Positions 1 through 7,851 of a stretch of DNA of 64,000 nucleotides are shown piece after piece (position 1 is the first letter of the stretch; each line of letters opens with the position of its first letter). The notes beneath the pieces are model-generated. The model had not been told where the DNA came from and ran no database searches. It saw only the letters and a list, made by a program, of their open reading frames with translations. The stretch covers positions 119,964 through 183,963 of the forward strand of contig CAWBTC010000003.1 in the NCBI GenBank assembly GCA_963791635.1, written 5' to 3'. This stretch comes from VFMC01 sp963791635. GTDB lineage: Bacteria; Actinomycetota; Acidimicrobiia; Acidimicrobiales; Ilumatobacteraceae. The position numbers and the translations under genes are program-made.

Positions 1-961
1 GAGCTGTTCGGTGCGGACACCCGACTGATGTTCGCCTCGCACCACTGGCCCCGATGGGGCAACGAGGACGTGCTGCAGTACCTGGTGCGCCAGCGCGACC
101 TGTACCGATGGATGCACGACCAGACGATGCGCTTCGCCAACCACGGGCTCAATGCGGCGGAGATCGCCGAGTTGCTCACGCTGCCTCCGGAGTTCGTCGC
201 CGAGGGCCACACCACCGGGTACTACGGCGACCTCGTGCACAACGTGAAGGCGGTGTTCCAACGCTACCTCAGCTGGTACGACGGCAACCCGGCGAACCTC
301 TGGAAGCTCCCTCAGGTGGAGGCGGGGCGGCGCTACGTCGACCTCGCCGGCGGCGCCGATGCATTGCTCGCGACGGCGCGAACGTCGTTCGCCGCAGGTG
401 ACTACCGCTGGGTGGCGGAACTGCTGAACCACCTCGTGTTCGCCGACCCCACCAACAACGACGCGCGCGAGTTGCAGGCCGACACCTTCGAGCAACTCGG
501 GTACCAGGCCCAGTCGGCCACGTTCCGCAACGCGTTCCTGATGGGCGCGCAGGAACTGCGCAACGGCACGCCGACTCCCAAGCCGGCGACGCGCAACAGC
601 TACCTCGACGCGATGACGATCGACCAGATCTTCGACAGCCTCGCCGTGAAGCTGAAGAGCGAGGAGGTCGGCGGCCTCTCCGTGTCGGTGAACTTCGCGT
701 TCACGGACCTCTCCGAGGACTGGGTGCTCGCGCTCTCCAACCGGACGCTGCACGCGGTCGCGCGGCCGACACGAGCCGAGCGCGGCGGTGACGTTCCACC
801 TCGCCAAGCGAGTCCTGCAGCAGGTGATCGAAGGCGGCACCACCTTCGCCGCCGCCGTGGAATCGGGCGACGCGACGGCCACTGGCGACGTGTCGGCCGC
901 GGGGATGATCTTCGATCACCTCGACGTGTTCATGAGCTTCTTCAAACTCGTCGAACCCTGA
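1..961 (+). pseudogene. Alkylsulfatase C-terminal part, 5' cut by window edge, +1 frameshift
   Basis: This is the C-terminal part of a linear primary alkylsulfatase (SdsA1/BDS1 type, metallo-beta-lactamase superfamily), which releases sulfate from alkyl sulfate esters. The frame is open from base 1 and reads through FASHHWPRWG, the alkylsulfatase dimerisation region (YLSWYDGNP) and into the SCP2-like C-terminal domain. Near 757-766 the reading frame changes. Upstream (frame 1) ends in SNRTLHAVA; downstream (frame 2) resumes as SAAVTFHLAKRVLQQVIEGG and stops at 959-961. Removing one base from the GTCGCGCGG stretch restores a continuous protein. The catalytic metal-binding half lies outside the window. 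Either the gene is broken or this is a sequencing insertion; I favour the latter because five other genes here show the same +1 shift. Confidence 0.85.
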
Positions 962-1146
962 AGATCACGCCGATTTCCCGCGGGAAATCGATCAGCCCCA
1001 AGCACGGTCGCGATCACATAGGGCGCAGGATTCGTCCACGAGTCGGACGGTCGATTGCGACGACAATCAGCCGTCGCTGGACGATGCCAACGCGGGGTTC
1101 GCGATGATCACGATCAACCCCGCAACCACCCGACAGGCTTGAGAAC
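962..1146. other. Spacer, no gene seen
   Basis: A 185-bp gap between the alkylsulfatase stop and the VOC gene. It contains short inverted runs (TTTCCCGCGGGAAA) at 972-985 but no promoter or open frame that I would support. Confidence 0.4.
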
Positions 1147-1599
1147 ATGACCGAACCCGAACCGCCACCGACGATCGCCGCCGTGCAAGTCGTCATCGAC
1201 TGCCACGATCCTCATCCGCTCGCCGAGTGGTGGGCCGAAACACTCGGCTGGAGCGTGGAACCGCAAGACGAGACGTTCATCCGCACGATGATCGAACAAG
1301 GCCATGCCACCGAGGCCGACACGACCACCCACCACGGCCGCCTCGTCTGGCGAGAAGCCACTGCAATCCGCCCGCCCCAAGACGACCACGCCACCGGCCG
1401 CATCCTGTTTCAACTCGTCCCCGAACCGAAGATCGCGAAGAACCGGGTCCACCTCGACGTCCGCCTCCCCGGCGCCGACCTCGACGCATACCGCGCACGG
1501 CTCATCGAACGTGGTGCCACCACGCTCGGCCATGGCCGCCAGGGCCCGCACACATGGACGACATTCGCCGACCCCGAAGGCAACGAGTTCTGCGTCTAA
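1147..1599 (+). CDS. VOC-family (glyoxalase-like) protein
   Basis: A 150-residue protein of the vicinal oxygen chelate superfamily, Glyoxalase_6-like. The N-terminal half reads VQVVIDCHDPHPLAEWWAET, typical of the first beta-alpha-beta module. The C-terminal half has NRVHLDVRLP and ends FADPEGNEFCV, the usual C-terminal strand with a metal-ligand Glu. Two paired modules in 150 residues is normal for a single VOC unit. The substrate cannot be read from the sequence; close relatives range from lyases and dioxygenases to resistance proteins. It stands alone, 185 bp after the alkylsulfatase remnant. I see no clear -10 box before its ATG. Confidence 0.8.
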   Translation: MTEPEPPPTIAAVQVVIDCHDPHPLAEWWAETLGWSVEPQDETFIRTMIEQGHATEADTTTHHGRLVWREATAIRPPQDDHATGRILFQLVPEPKIAKNRVHLDVRLPGADLDAYRARLIERGATTLGHGRQGPHTWTTFADPEGNEFCV

Positions 1600-1852
1600 C
1601 CCTGGGCGGCGTGCCGGACGTGCTGTGTGGTGATGCTTCCACCCCAGATCGGGACGAGTGGGCTCGTGGCTGACCTGCTGGTGGACTCGTCGGTTACCCG
1701 ACTGTTCGAATCGCGATCCGGGGTCGGGAGTGTGCTCGTGGCGCCCACATCCCGGTCTGCACCGCCACGCATCTCTCGTCCGACGATCACGGTCAACGAT
1801 GACCAGATCCAGGTCTTGCGAAGCGAGTGATACCGGGTGGATACCTGGACGG
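1600..1852. other. Spacer, no gene seen
   Basis: A 253-bp gap between the VOC gene and the end of the toxin gene. Open frames of about 65 codons exist on both strands but have no ribosome binding site, no family likeness and no promoter. I see nothing else. Confidence 0.4.
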
Positions 1853-2239
1853 CTACACGGCGGAAACGGTCACGGGCACCGATTGTGTATTGATGAGGGT
1901 AGTGAGGTCTGTCGGATCGCTGGTGAGGATGACGCTGTCACCGAGGCTGACGGCGAACGCGGCAACGACCGCGTCCGTTGCGGAGATGTTGTCCGCTCGT
2001 CCGCTTGCTGTTCTCATGCGTGCAGCGTCTCGAGCTGTTGATTCGTCGACCGGGCGGATCTGGCACATTCGGAGCAGATGGTTCTCGTGGAAGTCGCGTC
2101 GGTGGTCGCCGGTGAGAATCTCAACGAGTACCACGGTCGACACTTGTGGCGGCCATGCGCCGCGACGGCGAAGTTCAGCCAACCGTGCTCGCTGCCCAGC
2201 GAGCGCGGTGACGCCGCCGCTGTCGAGAACCAGGTTCAC
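1853..2239 (-). CDS. PIN-domain ribonuclease toxin (VapC-like)
   Basis: A 128-residue PIN-domain protein, the predicted toxin of a type II toxin-antitoxin pair and a Mg2+-dependent RNase. All four acidic residues of the PIN active site are present: D6 (LVLDSG), E40 (VVLVEIL), D89 (SATDAVVAAFA) and D108 (LTSDPTD). The first strand has a Gly-Gly after the Asp (LDSGGV), a common variant. The GTG start overlaps the antitoxin stop as GTGA (2236-2239), so translation is probably coupled, antitoxin first. The cellular target (tRNA, rRNA or mRNA) cannot be told from sequence. Confidence 0.85.
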   Translation of the reverse strand: MNLVLDSGGVTALAGQRARLAELRRRGAWPPQVSTVVLVEILTGDHRRDFHENHLLRMCQIRPVDESTARDAARMRTASGRADNISATDAVVAAFAVSLGDSVILTSDPTDLTTLINTQSVPVTVSAV

Positions 2240-2499
2240 GCGCTTTGTCGGCGTCTACGGGTAGCTGGAGCGGCTACGAGGACGCCGTCAGCCCATGCTG
2301 TCGCGGCAGCGGCTTCTTCGGGACCGACGGGTCCAAGTTCGGCCTCGAGTTTGGCGAGGTACGTGTCGAGAGCGTCGATCTTGGAGCGACGATCGAGTTC
2401 TTCGATCAGTGCGGTCGTCGCAACTCGCGACACATTCAGTCCGGCTTCGCGGGCTTGCGCGACGACGTCGTCCGGGACAGTGATGTTCACACGAGACAT
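2236..2499 (-). CDS. Ribbon-helix-helix antitoxin of the PIN toxin
   Basis: An 87-residue protein with an N-terminal DNA-binding ribbon (SRVNITVPDDVVAQAREAGL) and the following helix NVSRVATTALIEELDRR, a CopG/CcdA-like arrangement. The C-terminal half is acidic and alanine-rich and would wrap the toxin. I chose the ATG at 2499 rather than the upstream ATG at 2505 or GTG at 2514. The reason is a TATACT box on the minus strand at 2511-2506, which would place transcription initiation at about 2499 and give a leaderless mRNA; the upstream candidates overlap or abut that box. A 12-bp perfect palindrome lies immediately upstream (2524-2535) and is the likely autoregulatory operator. Confidence 0.82.
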   Translation of the reverse strand: MSRVNITVPDDVVAQAREAGLNVSRVATTALIEELDRRSKIDALDTYLAKLEAELGPVGPEEAAAATAWADGVLVAAPATRRRRQSA

Positions 2500-2505
2500 G
2501 CGCAT

Positions 2506-2511
2506 AGTATA
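2506..2511 (-). promoter_or_regulatory. -10 box (TATACT) of the toxin-antitoxin operon
   Basis: TATACT on the minus strand, six bases before the ATG at 2499. It is the closest match to the sigma-70 consensus among the promoters found in the window. No good -35 element is visible; the space upstream is taken by the CCCCGGCCGGGG palindrome. Confidence 0.6.
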
Positions 2512-2523
2512 CACATCCCCGAA

Positions 2524-2535
2524 CCCCGGCCGGGG
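2524..2535. promoter_or_regulatory. 12-bp palindrome, candidate operator
   Basis: CCCCGGCCGGGG is a perfect inverted repeat ending 12 bp before the TATACT box of the toxin-antitoxin operon. RHH antitoxins usually bind short palindromes over their own promoter. That the palindrome exists is seen directly; its role is inference. Confidence 0.45.
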
Positions 2536-2711
2536 GCTCAGTCGGGTGCTCAGAACCGCCGCCTGCAGCTCCGATTCTGAATGCGGGCCGTGGTGATCAT
2601 CGCGAGCGGGCTCGCGGCCGCCAGTGGGCAGTTCCTGCTGGCCACCGACACTGGACAGCGGAGCCGCAGAGGCGCAGGCTGTTCGCAGAACACATCGAAG
2701 GCGAGGGCCAC

Positions 2712-2867
2712 ATGCTCGGCGAAGGACTCACGACCGGCGCACCTGCCCAACTCATGAAGTTCGACGAGACAGCATTCGACCGCCCCCGGCACCCGGTGCG
2801 ACGGCGGGTGGCGTGGATGCTTGCGATCGGAGCATCGATCATCGTCGGTATCGCACTCGTGGCATGA
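2712..2867 (+). CDS. Possible 51-residue single-span membrane protein
   Basis: A small open frame starting at ATG 2712 behind a GAGGG stretch. It encodes a polar N-terminus and one hydrophobic segment at the very C-terminus (AWMLAIGASIIVGIALVA), following a positive patch (RRRVAW) as the inside-positive rule predicts. It sits in the otherwise empty 2500-2925 interval. The same frame is open further upstream to 2508, and another frame starting at ATG 2581 has its own hydrophobic stretch (VVIIASGLAAASGQFLLA). The locus could therefore be a frameshifted two-span protein instead. I recognise no family. Confidence 0.35.
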   Translation: MLGEGLTTGAPAQLMKFDETAFDRPRHPVRRRVAWMLAIGASIIVGIALVA

Positions 2868-2925
2868 TGGCGCCGCATCGATCGGTACGGGCCGTACGTG
2901 GCGTCCACCACGTTCGTGTCGGGAG

Positions 2926-3867
2926 TCAGATCCGGAAGTCGCTGATCTGGGTGTCGTCGGCGCCGAGGTCGGCGTAGTTATCGGCGCCTCGCGCAGCGAT
3001 GAAGTCACGGAACGCAAACGGCCGGTACCGGAGACTCCCTGAGGTCACGTCGGCGATCGGTGCGACGACGCAGTCGTGTGGTGGATTCGAGAAGTACGGC
3101 ACGCTCATGCGGGTCGATGTGGTCATCGGCAACACCCGATGCAGGGCAGCCCGATAGCGATCGTTCGTCCACACCTGCATGCAGTCGGCGAGGTTCACCA
3201 CGATCGTGCCAGGTCGCGGTTCTACGTCGATCCAGCCGTGCTGCTCCGAGTGCGCCTGCAGTCCCCCCACCTCGTCCTGGATGAGCAACGTGAGCACCCC
3301 GCTGTCGGTGTGCTGCCCGAGCGCAACGTCGCCGAGGTCAGCCAGCGAGTCGCGACCCTCGGCAGGCACCGGATCACCCAGCGTGTAGTGGTTGAGGCGC
3401 ATGCTCGACGTGGTGCGCTCACCCCGATGCGCGTCGGCGAGCTCGCGAGGCAGCTCGAGCGCATCGAGCACGAGCGTGAGCGTGCGGGCAGCGAGCTCGC
3501 CGCACGCGGCGAAGTGGGTGAACATCGCGTCCCGGAAACCGTCGACGCCAGCGGGCCAGCGGTTGTGACGGTCAGCTCGTTCATCGTCGGGATCGACGAA
3601 ATCGAACACCTCCTTGTGGTCGCGTCGGCGCTTGGTCAGCTCCCGGTCGTTGTAGCCCAACGGGTTCCGAGCGTCGCGGCGCACACCGTCCTTCACGGTC
3701 CGATCGGCGTCGAAGAACCGACGCGCAGCAGCAAACGTGGATGCGATGACTTCGTCGAGACCATGACCCTCCAACAGGAAGAAGCCATGGTCGCGGCACG
3801 CGATGTCGAGCGCAGCGAGCGACGTGCTGCGCGGGTCACAGATGTCGACGACAGGCACGAGGTCCAT
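2926..3867 (-). CDS. 2-oxoglutarate/Fe(II)-dependent oxygenase (isopenicillin-N-synthase-like)
   Basis: A 313-residue member of the non-haem Fe(II) oxygenase family that includes isopenicillin N synthase and plant DIOX enzymes. The N-terminal DIOX_N segment reads LVPVVDICDP...HGFFLLEGHGL. The iron ligands are H186 and D188 (GQHTDSG) and H243 (ALHRV), and the co-substrate pair is R253 and S255 (RMSVPYF). The start at 3867 is preferred over upstream in-frame codons because a TACGGT box lies seven bases before it (minus strand, 3880-3875). The substrate is unknown; the divergent neighbour is an NTF2-like protein that may act in the same pathway. Confidence 0.85.
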   Translation of the reverse strand: MDLVPVVDICDPRSTSLAALDIACRDHGFFLLEGHGLDEVIASTFAAARRFFDADRTVKDGVRRDARNPLGYNDRELTKRRRDHKEVFDFVDPDDERADRHNRWPAGVDGFRDAMFTHFAACGELAARTLTLVLDALELPRELADAHRGERTTSSMRLNHYTLGDPVPAEGRDSLADLGDVALGQHTDSGVLTLLIQDEVGGLQAHSEQHGWIDVEPRPGTIVVNLADCMQVWTNDRYRAALHRVLPMTTSTRMSVPYFSNPPHDCVVAPIADVTSGSLRYRPFAFRDFIAARGADNYADLGADDTQISDFRI

Positions 3868-3874
3868 GTCGAGC

Positions 3875-3880
3875 ACCGTA
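3875..3880 (-). promoter_or_regulatory. -10 box (TACGGT), leaderless, for the 2OG oxygenase
   Basis: TACGGT on the minus strand with a seven-base spacer to the ATG at 3867, the same layout as about twenty other genes in the window. Confidence 0.5.
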
Positions 3881-3938
3881 GATCGCTGCGGCGGCGGCCG
3901 TTCGATCGGTCCCGCGAACTGTGGCATCGTGTTCACAC

Positions 3939-3967
3939 ATTCACATGAGAACGGGAGATTCACATGA
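3939..3967 (+). repeat. Direct repeat ATTCACATGA x2
   Basis: ATTCACATGA occurs at 3939-3948 and again at 3958-3967, a 19-bp period; the second copy contains the start codon of the NTF2-like gene. It may be a small duplication or a regulator-binding pair. Confidence 0.5.
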
Positions 3968-4350
3968 AGGATCAACTGCAGGACATCGCTGACGTGCGCG
4001 CCGTGATTCAGCTGTACATCGATGGGGCGAGCGGTGACGCGACAAAACTGAAGGAAGCGTTCCACCCTGATGCCCGAATGTTCGGCCACATCGGCGAGAT
4101 GGAGACCTACATCCCCATCGGTGACTTCATCGGCATGGTCGAGAGCAGCCCGAGCATGGCTGGTCCGAACTACACCGCCGACGTGCGCACCGTCGATGTC
4201 GTCGGCGATGCCGGCGTGGCCGTCCTGGTCGAACACGACTACCTCGGATGTGACTTCGTCGACTACTTCTCGGTGGCCCGCATCGACGGCCGGTGGTGGA
4301 TCACCAACAAGACCTACGCGCACACCGGCGGCACGATGCCAGCCCACTGA
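3964..4350 (+). CDS. NTF2-like protein (putative lumazine-binding family)
   Basis: A 128-residue cone-shaped NTF2-fold protein resembling the putative lumazine-binding family PF12893. The order is an N-terminal helix (VRAVIQLYIDGASGDATKLKEAFHPDARMF), a middle segment (IPIGDFIGMV) and a C-terminal strand pair (DYFSVARIDGRWWITNKTY). Members are small ligand-binding or enzyme-like proteins of mostly unknown function. GGGAG lies just upstream of the ATG. The last ten bases before and across the start (ATTCACATGA) repeat a copy 19 bp upstream. It is divergent from the 2OG oxygenase, with a 96-bp spacer. Confidence 0.75.
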   Translation: MKDQLQDIADVRAVIQLYIDGASGDATKLKEAFHPDARMFGHIGEMETYIPIGDFIGMVESSPSMAGPNYTADVRTVDVVGDAGVAVLVEHDYLGCDFVDYFSVARIDGRWWITNKTYAHTGGTMPAH

Positions 4351-4392
4351 CCCGGCCACTGACCGCGCTCACCTCCGGAAACGGACGAGCAA

Positions 4393-4466
4393 TGGTGGCC
4401 AAGCGCGGAGTCGAACCGCTAAGTCGCCCGTGAAGGTCGACTGCTCGCCGCCGTACCCCGGTGGCC
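4393..4466 (-). other. tRNA-like remnant (3' half with T-arm and CCA)
   Basis: Read on the minus strand, this 74-nt stretch ends in TTGGCCACCA and contains a perfect tRNA B-box, GGTTCGACTCC (minus strand, 4417-4407), at the right distance from the CCA. The central part (CGACCTTCACGGGCGAC) can pair like an anticodon arm and resembles that of a tRNA-Glu(UUC). The 5' half has no recognisable A-box or D-loop, and only the first five bases (GGCCA) of the acceptor stem pair properly. It is best read as a decayed tRNA, or as the 3' tRNA fragment left by an integrated element. It is not a functional tRNA. Confidence 0.35.
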
Positions 4467-4535
4467 GTGGAACACTCAAGCACCGATCAGGGCAGATTCC
4501 ACCGTCGGAGCGTGCCGTCGGCGTCGAGACCTCGC

Positions 4536-5003
4536 TCAGAGGTCCTTGACGAACCAGTGGTGGGCGTACGGGTTGTCGTTGTATCGCTCGATCGGGCGGT
4601 AACCGGCCCGTCCGTACATCGAGATCGCTTCGGTGAGCGACTCGTTGGTGTCGAGCACCACCTGCACGTAGCCGAGGCCGACTGCGACGTCTTCGAGGTG
4701 GGCGAGCATCCGCTTGCCCAACCCATGTCCGCGTTGTTCGGCGTGAATCCACATCCGTTTGATCTCTGCGGTGGAATCGTCCACTCGTTGCACGCCGCCA
4801 CACCCGGAGATCGCAAGGGACCGACGCACGACGACGAACGCTCCGACCGGTGCGGTCATCTTGTCGGCGTCGTGTTCGGCACCGCCGGCACCCGCGTCGA
4901 ACCCGTCGATGAAGCGCGCGTCGAGTTCGGCGAAGTACTGGGCGATCGCCCACAGCGCCTCGTCCGACCTCGGGTCGACGGTCTCGAAAACGAACGCCTC
5001 CAT
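4536..5003 (-). CDS. GNAT-family N-acetyltransferase
   Basis: A 155-residue GNAT acetyltransferase. Motif A with the acetyl-CoA pyrophosphate loop is at residues 90-98 (QRGHGLGKR), preceded by the V-shaped strand AEIKRMWIH and followed by LDTNESLTEAISMYGRAGYRPI. That C-terminal segment is typical of amino-acid or small-molecule acetylating members. The substrate is not identifiable. The start at 5003 is supported by TACGGT eight bases upstream. It is divergent from the methyltransferase at 5066. Confidence 0.82.
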   Translation of the reverse strand: MEAFVFETVDPRSDEALWAIAQYFAELDARFIDGFDAGAGGAEHDADKMTAPVGAFVVVRRSLAISGCGGVQRVDDSTAEIKRMWIHAEQRGHGLGKRMLAHLEDVAVGLGYVQVVLDTNESLTEAISMYGRAGYRPIERYNDNPYAHHWFVKDL

Positions 5004-5011
5004 CGACGACG

Positions 5012-5017
5012 ACCGTA
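5012..5017 (-). promoter_or_regulatory. -10 box (TACGGT), leaderless, for the GNAT gene
   Basis: TACGGT on the minus strand, eight-base spacer to the ATG at 5003. Confidence 0.5.
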
Positions 5018-5045
5018 GCCAGCGTCAGGGGTGAACCCGGTTGAC

Positions 5046-5064
5046 ATACAAGTAAGATACAAGT
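5046..5064 (+). promoter_or_regulatory. -10 box (TAAGAT) inside two ATACAAGT repeats
   Basis: ATACAAGT occurs at 5046-5053 and 5057-5064, exactly 11 bp (one helical turn) apart. A TAAGAT -10 box (5053-5058) bridges them, seven bases before the ATG at 5066. A regulator bound to the two same-face half-sites would cover the -10 box. The short AT-rich island contrasts with the GC-rich surroundings. Confidence 0.5.
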
Positions 5065-5065
5065 C

Positions 5066-5851
5066 ATGACCGCCTGGGATCCCGAGCAGTACCGACAGTT
5101 CGCGAGTGAACGAGCACAGCCGTTCCACGACCTCCTGGCGCTCCTGCGCTCAGATGGCATCCGCCGCGCCGTCGACCTCGGCTGCGGGCCCGGCGAGCTC
5201 ACCGCGCTCGCGGCGCATCGACTCGCAAGTACCGAGATGGTCGGCGTCGACAACTCTGCCGACATGCTCGCCTCGGCGGCGGCGCACGCCGGCCCAGGTG
5301 TGCGCTTCGAAGCGGGCGACATCGCCACGTGGACCTCAGCCGCAGACCACGACATCGTGCTCGCGGCTGCAAGCCTGCAGTGGGTGCCCGACCATCCGGC
5401 CGTGCTCGCCCGGTGGACAGAGGCGTTGGCGCCCGGCGGGCAACTCGCGGTGCAGGTGCCGGCCAACGCCCACGCGCTCACGCACACCGTCGCCACCGCC
5501 GTCTCCCACACCGAGCCGTACCTCTCCGCGTTCGGCACAGCAGGACCGCCGGATGATCCCGTCGCCACGAACGTGCTTGCGCCCGAGACCTACGCGCGAC
5601 TCCTGTACGACCTCGGCTATGTCGACATCCACGTGCACCTCCGCGTGTACGCGCACGTGCTGCCAAGCAGTCGCCACGCCGTCGAGTGGGTGAAGGGCAC
5701 CACGCTCACGCGCTTCAGAGCCGCTTTCGGGGCCGACCTCTACGAGCGATTCCTCGTCGACTACGAGCGCGCGCTGCTCTCGGCGATGGGCGACCACTCT
5801 CCATGCTTCTTCCCGTTCAACCGCATCCTCTTCGTCGCTCGACGCCCCTGA
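5066..5851 (+). CDS. Trans-aconitate 2-methyltransferase-like SAM methyltransferase
   Basis: A 261-residue class I SAM-dependent methyltransferase with the length and order of Tam, which methylates trans-aconitate and so detoxifies a by-product of the aconitase step. Motif I is AVDLGCGPGELT (about residues 35-46), the acidic SAM residue follows in VGVDNSADML, and the post-motif segment is ASLQWVPDHPAVLARW. The C-terminal part (YARLLYDLGYVDIHVHLRVY, EWVKGTTLTRF) matches the substrate-binding lid of Tam proteins. Specificity is inferred from family likeness only. A methyltransferase acting on a different small acid is possible. Confidence 0.78.
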   Translation: MTAWDPEQYRQFASERAQPFHDLLALLRSDGIRRAVDLGCGPGELTALAAHRLASTEMVGVDNSADMLASAAAHAGPGVRFEAGDIATWTSAADHDIVLAAASLQWVPDHPAVLARWTEALAPGGQLAVQVPANAHALTHTVATAVSHTEPYLSAFGTAGPPDDPVATNVLAPETYARLLYDLGYVDIHVHLRVYAHVLPSSRHAVEWVKGTTLTRFRAAFGADLYERFLVDYERALLSAMGDHSPCFFPFNRILFVARRP

Positions 5852-5873
5852 TCGGCACCAGCACGAGGCGCAG

Positions 5874-5879
5874 TAGCGT
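5874..5879 (+). promoter_or_regulatory. -10 box (TAGCGT), leaderless, for the phosphodiesterase
   Basis: TAGCGT with a six-base spacer to the ATG at 5886. It supports 5886, and not the later in-frame ATG at 6079, as the true start of the frameshifted gene. Confidence 0.5.
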
Positions 5880-5885
5880 TGGTTC

Positions 5886-7839
5886 ATGTCGATCGAACAT
5901 GGGCCCGAGCGCCCAAGGGGACAAGGACTCGACCGGCACCAGGAAGAGTCGGGAAACCGGGCAATCCTGACGCTGCTCACCGATCCGGTGGCGGGCGATC
6001 AGGTCGATCTCGTGCTCACGTGGCGCGAGGCCGACGGCGAGCGACCCGCGGCGTACGAGGTGTGGTCGCGCACGCGGCATGGTGCGCTTCCGTCGTGTCA
6101 TCACCGAGCATGGATCACTCGCCTTCGAGACGCTCGAAGTGCACGGCACCGACCCGCTCGCAAACCTCGATCCCCTTGCACTCAACACGCTCGCCGCCGA
6201 GCGCGATGCTGCGGCCGCGAGCGGGTTCGATCCCGACGACGCCGACCGTCGCTTCATCGCCCCTGATCACCAGAGCTATCCGTTCGCCCACGAGCGCATC
6301 GCCCAACTGTTCGACTCGCCCAACGCCCCCGACCTCGCGGTCAGTCCCCGCGACTGGTGTTCGGGCTCGCAACCCGGCACCCACGGAGGGCTGCACGTGC
6401 GACAAGCCCGAGCGCCGCTGTGGTTCACCGGTCCGGGCATCGTGCCGGGGCGGCATCAGTTGGCTGCTCGCTCGATCGACATCGCACCGACGTGCCTTGC
6501 CGCACTGCGCTTCCCGCTGGTCGACGGCGCGGATGCCACGGGTCTCACCAGCAGCGAGCGCGGCGTCGGCCCCGACGTGCTGCTCGCTCGCCAGGACGGG
6601 CGCGTCCTCGACGACGTGCTCGATCCCGCCGCGCCCGCACCGACGCGCCTGTACGTGTTCCTGCTCGACGGCATGCATCAGACCGAGCTCGAACACCGTC
6701 TCGCGAGCGAGCCGCACTCGCTCCCCCACCTCCGTCGCCTCCACGAGCGCGCCGCCGTGCTCGCCGGCGGCTCGATCGTCAACTTCCCGTCGATCACCTG
6801 GCCCAGCCACACCGCGATCGGTACCGGCACGTGGTGCGGCCACCACGACGTCGTGAACCCGAGCTACTACTTGCGCGACACGCGCGAGACCATCTCACCG
6901 CAGGGTCTGCAGGTGGGCACCGAGCGTTTCGCGAACACGTCGGTCGAGAGCATCTATGAAGCGTTCCACCGGGTGCACCCCGACGATCTCACTGCCGCGA
7001 TCCACGCGCCCTTCGGTCGTTCGGCGCGACACGCCGTGCTCGAGGGTCGCAACCTGTGCGACCGCTCGACCGTGAAGGCGCTCACCGCCGAACTCGCCGC
7101 CGACATGAACCCGCGCTGGCCGCTCGAACACGCATCGGTGGCGAGCGAGTCGTTGCTCGACTGCCGTGGCCTCGCCCAGGTGCTCGAGCTCTTCGGCCGC
7201 GCCGACCACGCGCCACCGCGGTTCGTCTACCACGAACTTGCGCTCACCGACGGCGCCGGGCACGAGTACGGCCCGCACAGCGATGGCCTGCGCGACGCAC
7301 TCGACGAGACCGATCGACGCATCGGCAAGGTGCTCGCGGTGCTCGACGAACTGGGCCTGTTCGACGAGACCCTGTTCGTCGTCAGCGCCGACCACGGCAT
7401 GGCGCCGCAAGACGTCACCCTTGCTGCCAACCCGACGGCACATGTGGTCGACGCCGGCCTCGCCGCCGTGATCGCCGAGCCGATGATCTGGCTGCTCGAC
7501 GTTGCCGTCGAGGTGGAACGAGCCGCCGATGGCCGCACCGGCCGAGTCGGTGTGTTCGAGCTCGACCTCGATCCCCACGACGAGCGGCCACCGGTCGAGG
7601 GGGCTCACGTGTTGGTGGAAGCCCACCAGCCAGGCAAGAAGGCCCGCATCGTGGCCCGCGGCACCACCGATCACCACGGCCTCTACGGTTTCGCCACCCC
7701 GAGCGACGTGACCACCGAGCAGCTCGTGGTCTCGGTGCGCGCCGATGGGTTCAACCCCCGTCACCTGAGGTTGGACGGCCCGAATCTCTCGATCGATCTG
7801 GTGGGCGAGCTCTACCCGCAGCGACCGCTGCGGCCCTGA
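5886..7839 (+). pseudogene. Type I phosphodiesterase/nucleotide pyrophosphatase, +1 frameshift near 6063-6080
   Basis: An alkaline-phosphatase-superfamily enzyme of about 650 residues once the frame is repaired. Frame 3 runs from ATG 5886 to YEVWSR; frame 1 then continues GMVRFRRVITEHGSLAF to the stop at 7839. One surplus base lies in the TGGTCGCGCACGCGG stretch. The second half is a complete phosphodiesterase domain: metal Asp in LLDGM (about residue 260), Thr/Ser nucleophile region FPSITWPSHTAIGTG (about 300), Asp/His in LALTDGAGHEYG and Asp/His in VSADHGM (about 500). The C-terminus has a carboxypeptidase-regulatory-like strand domain (TTDHHGLYGFATP). Unusually, the first about 220 residues look like the C-terminal half of a second phosphatase domain (GTHGGL, RAPLWFTGPGI, DIAPTCLAAL). 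Confidence 0.78.
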
Positions 7840-7851
7840 CAGACTCGGGCG

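Noticed and set aside
1704..1712. GTTCGAATC, a tRNA T-loop-like motif
   Set aside because: No pairing T-stem, no acceptor stem and no CCA at the right distance on the plus strand.
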